Below, in pieces: positions 23,935-32,033 of a stretch of DNA of 64,000 nucleotides (positions within the stretch are counted from its first letter, which is position 1; the number at the start of each line of letters is the position of its first letter). The position numbers and the translations under genes are program-made. The notes below the pieces were generated by a model. That model ran no database searches. It was given only the letters and a program-made list of their open reading frames with translations, and was not told the origin of the DNA. Location of the stretch: assembly GCA_035642125.1 (NCBI GenBank), contig DASQSZ010000034.1:3921-67920 (forward strand), read 5' to 3'. Source of the DNA: CALAED01 sp937891035. GTDB taxonomy: Bacteria; Actinomycetota; Actinomycetes; Streptosporangiales; Streptosporangiaceae.

Positions 23935-26147
23935 TGGCACAACGCGGCGGCGACAAGCGGCGGAAGGGAAAACCGCCGCCGCTGCGCTACGCCCGCCCCG
24001 GGGACCCCACCACCCGCCTGTACGCCCTGCCCGACCCCGACGACATGCCCGCCGCCCTCCTCGAGGACGCCGAAGACATCGTCGAGCTCCAGCCCGAAGT
24101 CGTCGAGCCCGTCCCCGTCGACACCCCCAAACCGGCGGTGGCCGGATGGCTGACCGAACGTCAGGGACGGCTCGCCGACGCGCCCCGCATCACCCCGTCG
24201 TGGATGCGCAGCCGCGCCGAGCTCGCCTCCAACGCCCTGTTCATCGGCCGGTGGTACGGGCACGTGTGGGGCTACTACGGCCTGCGCACCCCCGTCTATG
24301 CGGCCAGGCTGTGGATCCGGGCACCCAAGGGCGCGGCACGCATCACCGGCTGCTGGTACCGGTGGGTGATCGACGCCGAGGCCAGGCCCGCCGTGTCCAA
24401 AGCTGCCGCGGGTGAGACCGCGCAGTGGATCGCGGCGGCGACCACGCAGACCAACCGCACCAACAGCCGCCGCAAAGCGTCCCTGTGGGTCGGTGTGCCG
24501 GTCGTGTGGCTGGTGTGGGTCGCCGCGCACGTCCTGCCCGCCGCGGCCTGGGCCGCCATCGCGGCCGCGGTGCTGTCCGGGCTGGGCTGGGCCGGCAGGC
24601 AGACCGATCGGCCGATCGTGCACCGCTACGTCGCCGTCCGCATGCAGCGGCGCCTCGAATCCGCCGAGGTCGAGACGGCACTGGAGGCGATCGGCGTCAA
24701 GGGCCGGGTGGACTGGATCAATCCGATCGCCGTGGATGGACCCGGCTGGCTCGCCGAGCTGGACCTGCCCGGCGCGGCCCTGGCCGATGAGGTGCTGGAG
24801 AAGCGTCCGCAGCTCGCGGCGGCGATGCGCCGGCCGCTGGGCTGCGTGTGGCCGGAGAACGACAAGGCGGCTCATCCTGGCCGGCTGCGGTTGTGGGTGG
24901 CGCGTGAGGACCCGGCGAAGGCGAAGCGGCGGCTCTGGCCGCTGATGTACGAGGGGCAGGCCGATCTGTGGAAGCCGAGCCCGTTCGGGTTCGACCCGCG
25001 TGGCCGGCTCGTCGAGGTCGAGCTGATCGGCACGAACTGGCTGATCGGCGGCGTGATGGGGTCCGGGAAGACCTCGGCGGTGCTGACACTCGCGCTGCTC
25101 GCCGCCCTAATGCCGACCGCTGAGCTGCACATCTACGAACTGAAGGGGTCCGGTGACCTGCAAGCAGTCGAGGACGTCGCCCGCGTGTACGTCTCCGGCG
25201 ACGACGACGAGGACTGCGAGGCCGCGCTCAACGGGATGCGGTGGCTGAAGAAGGAACTCAAACGCCGCAAAGACATCGTCAAAGCGCTTCCCCTCTCGGA
25301 CGTCCCGAACGGCCGGAAGGTGTCCGCCGCGCTGGCAGCGCGCCGTGAGCTGGGCCTGCACCCGATCGTCGCGATCTTCGACGAGGTACACACCCTGTTC
25401 GAGCACGACGAGTACGGGCCGCCCGCCGCGAAAGACGGTGCCGACCTGATCCGCAAGGCCCGCGCGTACGGGATCATCCTGATCCTCACCACGCAGCGGC
25501 CCGACAAGAACTCCGTCCCGAAGCCGATCAGCGACAACGCGATCCTGCGGTTCTGCCTCGCGGTCACCGGGCACCTGGCGAACAACCTGATCCTGGGCAC
25601 CGGCGCGTACGCGCGTGGTGTACGGGCGACGATGTTCGACCCGCAGCACGACGCAGGCACCGGCTGGCTGGCCCGGTCCGCGTTGAACGCGCAGATCGTG
25701 CGGGCCGCATTCATCACTCAAGCCGAGGCGCACGCCATCGGGCAGCGCGCCAAGGCGCTGCGGATCGCCGCCGGGACGATGCCCGAGCAGCGAGGGCTGG
25801 AGTCCGTCGAGCCCGATGAGGACATCCGGGACCACCTGCGCGCGGTGTGGCCGGCGGGTGAGGACACGATGCATTCGCACAAGCTCGTCGAGGCGCTGGC
25901 CGCCTACCGCCCGGACGAGTACGGGCCGTGGATCGCCACGGACGTGCCCGAGTCGGAGATGGACGAGGCGGCGCTTCGGGAGCTGCGGACGTTGCGGTCG
26001 ACGATGCTCGCGACGGCGGTCAAGCCGTTCGGGATCCAGACGCGGCAGATCAATAAGCGGGGCGCGGGAGGGTCCGCGAAGGGTCTTCGCTTCGTCGACA
26101 TTGAGGCCGCCGAACGGGCCGACGAGCCCGAGTTGGAGGACGCCTGA
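23934..26147 (+). CDS. FtsK/SpoIIIE (TraB-type) DNA translocase
   Basis: A 737-residue protein. After an acidic/Pro-rich N-terminus there is a membrane hairpin (about 185-220), then the RecA-type motor: Walker A IGGVMGSGKTSAV with Lys379, Walker B VAIFDEVHTLF with Asp483/Glu484, and LILTTQRPDKNSVP as sensor region. The C-terminus (about 635-735) has a winged-helix-like basic stretch. In Streptomyces conjugation a single protein of this kind moves double-stranded DNA between hyphae. Neighbouring DUF2637 and GntR genes support this. Some actinophages also encode such motors. Confidence 0.9.
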   Translation: MAQRGGDKRRKGKPPPLRYARPGDPTTRLYALPDPDDMPAALLEDAEDIVELQPEVVEPVPVDTPKPAVAGWLTERQGRLADAPRITPSWMRSRAELASNALFIGRWYGHVWGYYGLRTPVYAARLWIRAPKGAARITGCWYRWVIDAEARPAVSKAAAGETAQWIAAATTQTNRTNSRRKASLWVGVPVVWLVWVAAHVLPAAAWAAIAAAVLSGLGWAGRQTDRPIVHRYVAVRMQRRLESAEVETALEAIGVKGRVDWINPIAVDGPGWLAELDLPGAALADEVLEKRPQLAAAMRRPLGCVWPENDKAAHPGRLRLWVAREDPAKAKRRLWPLMYEGQADLWKPSPFGFDPRGRLVEVELIGTNWLIGGVMGSGKTSAVLTLALLAALMPTAELHIYELKGSGDLQAVEDVARVYVSGDDDEDCEAALNGMRWLKKELKRRKDIVKALPLSDVPNGRKVSAALAARRELGLHPIVAIFDEVHTLFEHDEYGPPAAKDGADLIRKARAYGIILILTTQRPDKNSVPKPISDNAILRFCLAVTGHLANNLILGTGAYARGVRATMFDPQHDAGTGWLARSALNAQIVRAAFITQAEAHAIGQRAKALRIAAGTMPEQRGLESVEPDEDIRDHLRAVWPAGEDTMHSHKLVEALAAYRPDEYGPWIATDVPESEMDEAALRELRTLRSTMLATAVKPFGIQTRQINKRGAGGSAKGLRFVDIEAAERADEPELEDA

Positions 26148-26338
26148 TGGTTTCGATCAAGGCGAAACCGGTTTCGGGGGTGGTATCGGCTAAACCCGCT
26201 TCTGACCTGCGTGGTTTCTGGTTTCGAGGGTCCGCCCCGGACCTCGGATTTCCCCTGTCTGGAGGGATTTGGATGTCTGCGCTCAACGTACTCAGCAAGT
26301 TCCCCAACCGGCTGCGCGGCGTCTACGACGAGGGCTGA
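26147..26338 (+). CDS. Hypothetical small protein
   Basis: A 63-residue frame whose ATG overlaps the translocase stop (TGATG). An internal ATG at 26273 has a much better ribosome site (GGAGGG) and would give only 21 residues (MSALNVLSKFPNRLRGVYDE plus Gly). The first part contains repeated GGTTTC bases and may be non-coding. Low certainty about the true start. Confidence 0.42.
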   Translation: MVSIKAKPVSGVVSAKPASDLRGFWFRGSAPDLGFPLSGGIWMSALNVLSKFPNRLRGVYDEG

Positions 26339-26341
26339 GCG

Positions 26342-26524
26342 ATGTGGTCCTCGATCCGGCGCGCGGTCGACCGGGGAGTCGGGTGGCTGACCCGCACCGG
26401 CTGGTACATCCAGGTATTCGGCGACCGGCGGGCCGCCGAGGAGACCGCCTCCCTGGCAGGCGGGTGGGTCATCGCCGGCAGGCGGACGCTGTGCCCCCGC
26501 TGCGCGAGGGGGGCCGGGCTGTGA
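26342..26524 (+). CDS. Hypothetical 60-residue protein
   Basis: Starts MWSSIRRAVDRGVGWLTRTG, basic and aromatic, and ends with CPRC near the C-terminus. It begins 3 bp after the previous stop, and its stop overlaps the next start (GTGA). Probably an element-specific small protein. Confidence 0.6.
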   Translation: MWSSIRRAVDRGVGWLTRTGWYIQVFGDRRAAEETASLAGGWVIAGRRTLCPRCARGAGL

Positions 26525-26670
26525 TCCTCTCGGCCCACGTCTTCGAGCCCTCGGCCGCCGTCGGCGGCCTGCTGTTCGCCGCTTTCATCGTGCTGTCCCT
26601 CATCGCGTTGCGGCGGCCGAGCCGCTGCGGTCATTGCGGCCGCTGCCGGTCCTGCGGCCGGCACCGGTAG
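26521..26670 (+). CDS. 49-residue membrane protein with Cys cluster
   Basis: One helix (VGGLLFAAFIVLSLIAL) followed by a basic tail with CGHCGRCRSCGRH, four cysteines in C-x2-C-x2-C-x2-C spacing, likely binding a metal. GTG start overlaps the preceding stop. Confidence 0.6.
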   Translation: MILSAHVFEPSAAVGGLLFAAFIVLSLIALRRPSRCGHCGRCRSCGRHR

Positions 26671-26704
26671 CGCCCACTCCAACACCTCTGAGAAAGGAAA
26701 GGTC

Positions 26705-26929
26705 GTGAAACATGCCGACAACATCGTCATCGTCAAGCGGTACCGAACCGCGGGCGGCGGCGTCACCCTCGTCCACCGACACCCCGGATGGTGGCGGCGC
26801 TATACCTGGTGGTGCCCGTGCGGGCAGCCACGGTCACGACGGCGGATGGCCCGGCGGATGGCGCTCGCCCGCGCCTACAACCACGCCGTGGGGTGCGACA
26901 CAACACCGTCCGGGGCGGTGACCCGATGA
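26705..26929 (+). CDS. Hypothetical basic protein
   Basis: A 74-residue protein rich in Arg, Trp and His (VHRHPGWWRRYTWWCPCGQP). GTG 26705 follows GAAAGGAAAGG. The stop overlaps the next ATG (ATGA). Function unknown. Confidence 0.65.
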   Translation: MKHADNIVIVKRYRTAGGGVTLVHRHPGWWRRYTWWCPCGQPRSRRRMARRMALARAYNHAVGCDTTPSGAVTR

Positions 26930-27549
26930 CCGCCTTCACACCCCGGCCGCCCGACGGCGCCAGCCCCGAGATGTATCGCAAGGCGTACGAACTCGTCATC
27001 GACGCCGTCGAGAAAATCCGCGGCCGCGCCACCAAGGCTGGGCTCGCCGCCGTCGAAGCCAACAAAGAAGGCAACATGGTGCACGGCGTGTTCGAGTCCG
27101 CGCGAGAAAACGCCCACCGCATCGACGCGGACCTGGTCATCGAAGCATTGGTCGACGCGTTCGAGTTGTGGGAAGACTACGCCGCGGCGTCCGCTGAGGA
27201 GGCCCCGGCCACAGCCTTCCTCGGCCCCATGCCCGTCGCGCACACCAGGAACCATGTACACAAGGCGATCTACGTCCTCAACGCCTCGGCCGCTCGCCTC
27301 ACCCACGACCAGCAGGCCCTGCTGGGGATCGATGTGCCGGTCGAGCTGGAGCAGCTGAGTCTGATGTGCTCTCATCCGGATGTGTGGGGGCCGGATGGGC
27401 TGGTTCGGGCCGGGCAGGCGGTCGTCCAGGCGATGACGCTCAAGCCCGAGGACGCACCGGAGTCCGTGGCCTCGGTGATGGGTGATGTGCTGCGGCTGCG
27501 GGCGTACCTGCGTGCGCTGGACGCGGCCCACCTGAAGGCTCAATCGTGA
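26926..27549 (+). CDS. Hypothetical helical protein
   Basis: A 207-residue soluble, acidic, mostly helical protein (MYRKAYELVIDAVEKIRGRA, later ADLVIEALVDAFELWEDYAA). No family recognised. It is the last gene of the transfer-like operon, and its end overlaps the convergent GntR gene by 10 bp. Confidence 0.75.
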   Translation: MTAFTPRPPDGASPEMYRKAYELVIDAVEKIRGRATKAGLAAVEANKEGNMVHGVFESARENAHRIDADLVIEALVDAFELWEDYAAASAEEAPATAFLGPMPVAHTRNHVHKAIYVLNASAARLTHDQQALLGIDVPVELEQLSLMCSHPDVWGPDGLVRAGQAVVQAMTLKPEDAPESVASVMGDVLRLRAYLRALDAAHLKAQS

Positions 27550-27809
27550 CCGGGCTGGTCGGGCGGAGTGACGTAGGTGCCACGCTGCGGCACCGTGTAC
27601 ACCCACCCCTGATCCCGCATCCACGCCACCGCCCGCCGCGCCGTGGTGCGGGCGACGCCGAACTCTTGGACCATCTCCTGCTCGCTGGGGATGCGGCGCC
27701 GGGGCGGCAGTTCGCCGGCCAGGATCCGCTGCCGGATGATGTCGGCGATTTGCTGGTACACCGGCTGGTCGGAGTCATGATCCACGGTCACGGCGGTCAC
27801 CGTAACCAC
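27540..27809 (-). CDS. GntR-family regulator, DNA-binding domain only (KorSA-like)
   Basis: An 89-residue protein that is almost only the GntR winged helix: PVYQQIADIIRQRILAGELP, then PSEQEMVQEFGVARTTARRAV and the wing VYTVPQRGTYV. Full GntR regulators have a C-terminal effector domain that is missing here. Transfer regulators of pSAM2-type elements (KorSA) belong to the same family. No good ribosome site precedes the GTG, and the upstream palindromes suggest autoregulation. Confidence 0.85.
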   Translation of the reverse strand: MVTVTAVTVDHDSDQPVYQQIADIIRQRILAGELPPRRRIPSEQEMVQEFGVARTTARRAVAWMRDQGWVYTVPQRGTYVTPPDQPGHD

Positions 27810-27817
27810 GGAGGATC

Positions 27818-27865
27818 GTAGATCTACATTGGTATACGTAGGTAGACGTATATAGACGTCTGGTC
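27818..27865. promoter_or_regulatory. GntR operator region
   Basis: Directly upstream of the GntR gene: GTAGATCTAC (27818-27827, perfect palindrome), then GTATACGTAGGTAGACGTAT and a second TAGACGTC, i.e. repeated TAGACGT units in an AT-rich setting unlike the surroundings. Confidence 0.6.
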
Positions 27866-28020
27866 TTACCGTCGGAGGTCAGGCCGCCCGCCCGGTCAGG
27901 TGGGGTGGTCAGGTCGGGCGGGCGCGCCGGCTGGCTGGGATCGAGGCCGGCGCGTCCGCTTCCGAATACGCGGGCGTCATCGAGGACCGTCGAGAGCCCC
28001 GAGCCAGCCGAGGAGCGGTC

Positions 28021-28263
28021 GTGACGGAGCAGCCCACGAGTGAGCAGGCCACCGCGCCGCTATGTCCTCGTTGCAACTCCCCAAGGTGGGTGTCCGTGTC
28101 GCTCGACGGAGGCTGGACAAGGCGAGCGCAGTGCGTCCCGTGCGGCGCCCTACACGAGCCCGTCATCGGGCCCGGTTTCCTGTCCAGGAAGTACGGCGAC
28201 CCCGAGGCCGAGCATCCCGCTTACCGCACCAAGCAGGCAAAGGTCACCGAGGACACGCCGTGA
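28021..28263 (+). CDS. Small zinc-ribbon-like protein
   Basis: An 80-residue protein with LCPRCNSPRW and AQCVPCGALH (two Cys pairs about 24 apart), a likely zinc ribbon. GTG start follows GAGGAG. The stop overlaps the next start (GTGA). Confidence 0.72.
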   Translation: MTEQPTSEQATAPLCPRCNSPRWVSVSLDGGWTRRAQCVPCGALHEPVIGPGFLSRKYGDPEAEHPAYRTKQAKVTEDTP

Positions 28264-28589
28264 GCGACGCAATGGACGACCTGCGGTTCGCGCTTCAGAT
28301 CATCAAGGACTCGGAGCGAACGATCTTCTGCTCGCCAGAGTACGAATCCCGCATCAAGACCATGGTCGGCGACCTCGGCATCGGCGACATCACCACCGTT
28401 GTTGCGGACCGGGCCATGCCCGACGACAAGTTGTTCATGGTGGACGTCAACGCCATGGACGCGGCGAACCACGAGGCCCTCCTGCGCGAGCTGAACAAGC
28501 CGATGCGGATCGAGTGGCTCGCGCCCCAGTGGCCGCCGCTGCCGTACACGACGGATCCCCGACACATCTTCCGCATCACCGGCTGCTGA
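28260..28589 (+). CDS. Hypothetical protein
   Basis: A 109-residue protein starting at a GTG that overlaps the previous stop. It begins SDAMDDLRFALQIIKDSERT; the middle reads GDITTVVADRAMPDDKLFMV. It is an alpha/beta small protein of unknown function, and the last + strand gene before the phage module. Confidence 0.7.
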   Translation: MSDAMDDLRFALQIIKDSERTIFCSPEYESRIKTMVGDLGIGDITTVVADRAMPDDKLFMVDVNAMDAANHEALLRELNKPMRIEWLAPQWPPLPYTTDPRHIFRITGC

Positions 28590-28629
28590 TGGCCCACGCC
28601 TAACGTTGAGGCCTAGACGCAAAAGAACC

Positions 28630-28660
28630 GGCCCGCTCTCCCCGTGGAAGAGAGCGGGCC
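28630..28660. terminator. Bidirectional terminator between the two arms
   Basis: GGCCCGCTCTC (28630-28640) pairs perfectly with GAGAGCGGGCC (28650-28660), 9-base loop. On the minus strand it is followed by TTCTTTTG, a T-rich tail, so it terminates the long phage late transcript; it also lies just after the + strand operon. Confidence 0.85.
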
Positions 28661-28708
28661 CGCTCGTGTTCGGCGGACGACACCGCTCGCGCTGGGTACC
28701 AGGCCAGG

Positions 28709-29056
28709 CTACATCCGCACCGGCGGGGCCACCTTCGCGGCCGGGGTGACGTTCTGCCTCAACAGCAGCGCCAACACAATGCTCACTGCGGCCACCGTCG
28801 CGCCGATCTGATCCGCCGACAGATCCAACCCGAACGCTGCCACAGCCGCCAGCGCGGTACCCACCGCGCCGGTGATGGCCGGCACCACGACCGGGCGGGT
28901 CGTCGCGGCTGTCCAGACGGTGACGAAGGCGGTGGCCAGGGTGGTGAGGGCGCCGGTCATGTCCGCCGTGAGGGGCAGGCCGTAGGCCACGAGCAGCGCC
29001 ACCGCCACGTTGACCGCGTACACCACCACGGCCGGTTCGAACTTGAGGTGATTCAT
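28709..29056 (-). CDS. Holin-like membrane protein
   Basis: A 115-residue protein with three or four hydrophobic segments (VVYAVNVAVALLVAYGL; ALTTLATAFVTVW; ITGAVGTALAAVAAFGL; VAAVSIVLALLL). ATG 29056 has AAAGGAGG at 6-base spacing. Its size, topology and place after the endolysin fit an actinophage holin that permeabilises the membrane at lysis. Confidence 0.75.
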   Translation of the reverse strand: MNHLKFEPAVVVYAVNVAVALLVAYGLPLTADMTGALTTLATAFVTVWTAATTRPVVVPAITGAVGTALAAVAAFGLDLSADQIGATVAAVSIVLALLLRQNVTPAAKVAPPVRM

Positions 29057-29116
29057 CGCAGACCTCCTTTGGCATGCGACAGGGCGCCGCACACGCGAGC
29101 GCCACGAATAGGGGGG

Positions 29117-29452
29117 TTACTCGACCCGCTCGGGCCAGGACCACTGGCCGTTCTCGTCGCCCTCGACACGCGACGTCGCCCAGTAGGCGTCGTTGCCGTC
29201 CAGGGACACCTGAAGGTTCACGTACGGATCGGACGGGCTGAAGACCCGTACCACGACAGCGGGGTAGACCTGGCCTCCCTCGGCGTGGTTGCCGACGTGC
29301 GCGACGTGCCCGGTGGCGCCGGGCTGGCCTGGCTCGTGCGGATGCGCGTGGCTGCGCTGGAACGCCTGGAAGTCGGCGCGCCGGACGTTGATCGCCTTGG
29401 CGTCCTGGTCGGTGAGCTTGTACAGGACGGTGCGCCCGATGGTAGGCATCAT
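29117..29452 (-). CDS. Phage hypothetical protein (lysis region)
   Basis: A 111-residue soluble protein, MMPTIGRTVLYKLTDQDAKA, ending WSWPERVE. It is His-rich in the middle (HAHPHEPGQPGATGHVAHVG). It resembles a small actinophage protein commonly next to the endolysin. GGAGG precedes the double ATG. Confidence 0.78.
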   Translation of the reverse strand: MMPTIGRTVLYKLTDQDAKAINVRRADFQAFQRSHAHPHEPGQPGATGHVAHVGNHAEGGQVYPAVVVRVFSPSDPYVNLQVSLDGNDAYWATSRVEGDENGQWSWPERVE

Positions 29453-29455
29453 GGG

Positions 29456-30250
29456 TCAGTCCTCCTTTGCCGCGAGTAGCGCCTTGACCTCGGCGAGCTC
29501 GGCCCTGACGTCGGCCGCCAACTGGTCGACCTTCTTGTCCACCACGATCAGACCCTGGATGGTTTGCTTGCGCACCGAGTCGCGGCCCCACGTGGGGTTC
29601 TTGGCCGGGTCGAACCCAGGGTTGCCGTCCGGGTCGAACCCGTCGGCCGGGTTGCTGCCCGGCGCGGGGACGGCGTCGGCCGTCATGACCTTCTCGGCCT
29701 CTTCTCGAACGATCTTCCTCAGCTGTGCCTCGGTGAATGGCATGTCGTCCTCCTGCTTGGACGGTCTCGGCGCGCCCTTGCGGACCCACACATACAGCGG
29801 GCCGCCCGGGCACGAGGTGGAATGGAAGTCACGGTGACCCTTGATGCCCCGACCGGCGCCGCGGGCCCGCATGTAATCGATGGCGTCCCGCACCGCGGCG
29901 AGCAGCGCGGGCGGGATGATGGTGTCGCCGTCGCCGACCAAGGCGCACACGGCGTACCAGTACTGGTTGCCGGAGTTGGTGCCCTGTGCGGCCGAGCGGT
30001 GGCCGAGCCCGCGGCCCTCGAACACATAGCCGTGATGGCAGACCAGGAAGTTGTAGGCGATGGCCGCCCACCCGTTGCCGCCCACGTGCTGGGATTCGAT
30101 GCTCCGCACGCGGGCCGCGCACTTGGAGTGCGGGATGGTGGCGAGCCTCCCGACGCCGACGTAGTGCACGGCGACGCCGCCGGACGGGGTGATGTTCGTT
30201 GGGCCCTTGCCGTACCGGGCGCCCCACGCGGCGTGGGTGATCAGCTTCAC
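29456..30250 (-). CDS. Endolysin: N-acetylmuramoyl-L-alanine amidase
   Basis: A 264-residue protein with an Amidase_2/PGRP domain (about 1-150): VAVHYVGVG (zinc His29), a conserved YNFLVCHHGYVFEGRG and IKGHRDFHSTSCPGG (His139 and Cys147). It cleaves the bond between muramic acid and the stem peptide. The C-terminal 100 residues include Pro/Asn/Asp-rich repeats (GSNPADGFDPDGNPGFDP) and a terminal coiled coil, likely for wall binding or oligomerisation. GTG start overlaps the stop of the acidic mini-protein (GTGA). Confidence 0.92.
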   Translation of the reverse strand: MKLITHAAWGARYGKGPTNITPSGGVAVHYVGVGRLATIPHSKCAARVRSIESQHVGGNGWAAIAYNFLVCHHGYVFEGRGLGHRSAAQGTNSGNQYWYAVCALVGDGDTIIPPALLAAVRDAIDYMRARGAGRGIKGHRDFHSTSCPGGPLYVWVRKGAPRPSKQEDDMPFTEAQLRKIVREEAEKVMTADAVPAPGSNPADGFDPDGNPGFDPAKNPTWGRDSVRKQTIQGLIVVDKKVDQLAADVRAELAEVKALLAAKED

Positions 30251-30387
30251 GGGGCGTCCTCCGCGGTGTCGTCTGCGGCGTCTTCGATGACGTCCGGCGT
30301 GTCTTCCTCGTCGGATTCGTCGGCTGCCAGCACAGCGTCGGTGTCGTCGGCGCAGCCGGCGTCGTCTGGCTCGATCGGTTCGCTCAT
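30247..30387 (-). CDS. Extremely acidic 46-residue phage protein
   Basis: Starts MSEPIEPDDAGCADDTDAV and continues with runs such as ADESDEED and EDAADDTAED. About 40 percent of residues are Asp or Glu and no Lys or Arg is present. A strong GGAGGG precedes ATG 30387. It is embedded in the lysis operon by ATGA/GTGA-type overlaps on both sides, so it is surely translated. Function unknown. Confidence 0.75.
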   Translation of the reverse strand: MSEPIEPDDAGCADDTDAVLAADESDEEDTPDVIEDAADDTAEDAP

Positions 30388-30914
30388 CAGCCCTCCTGAT
30401 CTCCGGCGCCGCCGATCACGGCGGCGTCACATGGCAGCACGCCCACCGGCAGGTTGAGCGTGATGATCCGGCCGCTGGGGCAGTCCCGGCCCGGCCCGCC
30501 GCCGCCGGGCGGCACCTCACCACCCGGCGGCGCCCCACCAGGCGGGCGCACCGGGCCAGGCGGGGAACCCCGGCCGGCAGAACCGTCACCGGCGGGGGGA
30601 TCCCCGGGCGCCGCGCCGGTCGGCGGGTCCACGCTGATGGCAACCACCGACGGCGACGTCGAGGGCGAGGCAGACGGAGATGGGGACTGCGCCCGCGGCG
30701 GCACCGGCGGCACCGGCGGTGCAGGGGTGGTCGTCACCACGGACGGCGGGCGGGCCCGCAGAGCGGCCGCCTCGGAGCGGAACCGGTCCCGCTCCGCCCG
30801 CACATCCACTACCTCCGCCCGCACATCCACCACATAGCCGGCCAACACCGACGCGCCCACCACCGCCGCGGCAACACCGGCGCCGAGCACGCTGAGCCTC
30901 GTCACCTCACCCAT
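30387..30914 (-). CDS. Membrane-anchored Pro/Gly-rich protein of the lysis region
   Basis: A 175-residue protein with an N-terminal helix (VLGAGVAAAVVGASVLAGYV), a short coiled coil with the VVDVRAE unit in tandem, then a long Pro/Ser/Gly-rich stretch and a two-Cys C-terminal end. The layout (anchor, coil, extended linker) recalls spanin or wall-spanning proteins, but no spanin family is recognised in this host type. Ends overlap the acidic gene. Confidence 0.72.
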   Translation of the reverse strand: MGEVTRLSVLGAGVAAAVVGASVLAGYVVDVRAEVVDVRAERDRFRSEAAALRARPPSVVTTTPAPPVPPVPPRAQSPSPSASPSTSPSVVAISVDPPTGAAPGDPPAGDGSAGRGSPPGPVRPPGGAPPGGEVPPGGGGPGRDCPSGRIITLNLPVGVLPCDAAVIGGAGDQEG

Positions 30915-30917
30915 CGC

Positions 30918-31235
30918 TCACCCCTGGATCTTGTCGAGCACCACCGTGGCGATCGCGGCGACGATCGCGACGACGGCGGATAGGGACGCCGTGCGGCTGG
31001 CGCGCCGGGTGTCGGCCCGCTCGTCTTCCAGCGCCTTGATCCGCTGGTCCTGGGCGTCCTCTTTGACCTGGTGCACCTCGCGGGGCAGGTACCGATCGAG
31101 CTGGCTGTTGATCTGCGCCATGAACTGGGCCTGCTGTGTTTTGAGGTCGAGGATGTCCTCACGGGTGTCGGCGTGGTTGCGCTCGATGAGGTGTTTGATC
31201 GCGCGTAGTTCCCAGTTCGCAACGTCATCGGCCAC
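30918..31235 (-). CDS. Coiled-coil protein with C-terminal membrane helix (second holin candidate)
   Basis: A 105-residue protein. Residues 5-75 form a charged coiled coil (LKTQQAQFMAQINSQLDRYL), and the C-terminal helix is LSAVVAIVAAIATVVLDKI. Proteins of this shape in actinophage lysis cassettes are annotated as holins or holin partners. ATG follows AAGGAGG. Confidence 0.75.
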   Translation of the reverse strand: MADDVANWELRAIKHLIERNHADTREDILDLKTQQAQFMAQINSQLDRYLPREVHQVKEDAQDQRIKALEDERADTRRASRTASLSAVVAIVAAIATVVLDKIQG

Positions 31236-31270
31236 CAGGCCTCCTTTCGCTCATCGCGGCCGCCTCATGG

Positions 31271-31771
31271 TCATGTCTCGAACCGGCCGACGAGCTGGGC
31301 CTGCCCGATGTAAAGGTCCGGGCCGTCCTGCGTCCAATGCGTCACCTGAACGCGGAGCCGGTGCCCGGAGTTGATGTTGGAGAAGATCGGGTAGCGCTGG
31401 TGCGTGCTCTTGGGGTACAGGTATTCGCCGGTGTCGGGGTCGGTCGGCGGCGGGGTCGACGCCAGATAGAACTCGTGCGGCTTGTGGGTCTCGACGATGT
31501 TGCCGCCGCCGTCGACCTCGACGGTGCGGATGTGCACCTCCCCGGACATGGCGCCGCCGAGCAGCTGGTAATCCAACATCCCCGTGAAGAACCTGGCCTG
31601 TCCGTTGCCGATGGAGGCGTCGTCCGGGCCGTCGGCGTCATGCATCCCAGCCGAATCGGAGATGTCACGGTCGAAACGGAACGTCGTGTAGGCGGTGACC
31701 AGCGGGAGCCGCACCGACCGGTCCACCAATAGGTCCGACCCGAGCCAGTCGGTGTTCAGATACTCAGCCAT
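31271..31771 (-). CDS. Phage minor tail/structural protein
   Basis: A 166-residue beta-rich protein starting MAEYLNTDWLGSDLLVDRSV. ATG 31771 has AAGGAG at 8 bases. It lies at the distal end of the tail module, where fibre or tip components usually are. No family is recognised. Confidence 0.72.
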   Translation of the reverse strand: MAEYLNTDWLGSDLLVDRSVRLPLVTAYTTFRFDRDISDSAGMHDADGPDDASIGNGQARFFTGMLDYQLLGGAMSGEVHIRTVEVDGGGNIVETHKPHEFYLASTPPPTDPDTGEYLYPKSTHQRYPIFSNINSGHRLRVQVTHWTQDGPDLYIGQAQLVGRFET

Positions 31772-31796
31772 TGGACATCTCCTTCGATGTAGACGG

Positions 31797-32033
31797 TCAT
31801 CGGGCTCTGCGGCGGGCGGGCGGGCGCGGCCGCACGACACGCACCTCGGGTTGCCGCACATCGGGTTCGGGGGCCAGGTCTGTGATGGAGGCGACCTGGA
31901 CCCGATGCCAGGGGATCCAGGTCTCGGTTTTGCCGTCGCGGATGTACACACCGACCTCGGTGGCCTGCACGTCCTCGTGCTCCTCGACGGCGGTCACGTC
32001 GTCGACGCCGATCAGGTCCAGCCGGTAGCTCAT
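31797..32033 (-). CDS. Small phage protein
   Basis: A 78-residue protein, MSYRLDLIGVDDVTAVEEHE, with a C-terminal basic tail (VVRPRPPARRRAR). Its start overlaps the preceding stop (ATGA), so it is translationally coupled to the tail protein upstream. Confidence 0.72.
   Translation of the reverse strand: MSYRLDLIGVDDVTAVEEHEDVQATEVGVYIRDGKTETWIPWHRVQVASITDLAPEPDVRQPEVRVVRPRPPARRRAR

Noticed and set aside
28630..28660. Second attachment site between the two arms
   Set aside because: The inverted repeat is a typical terminator with a T-rich tail on the minus strand and has no tRNA similarity.
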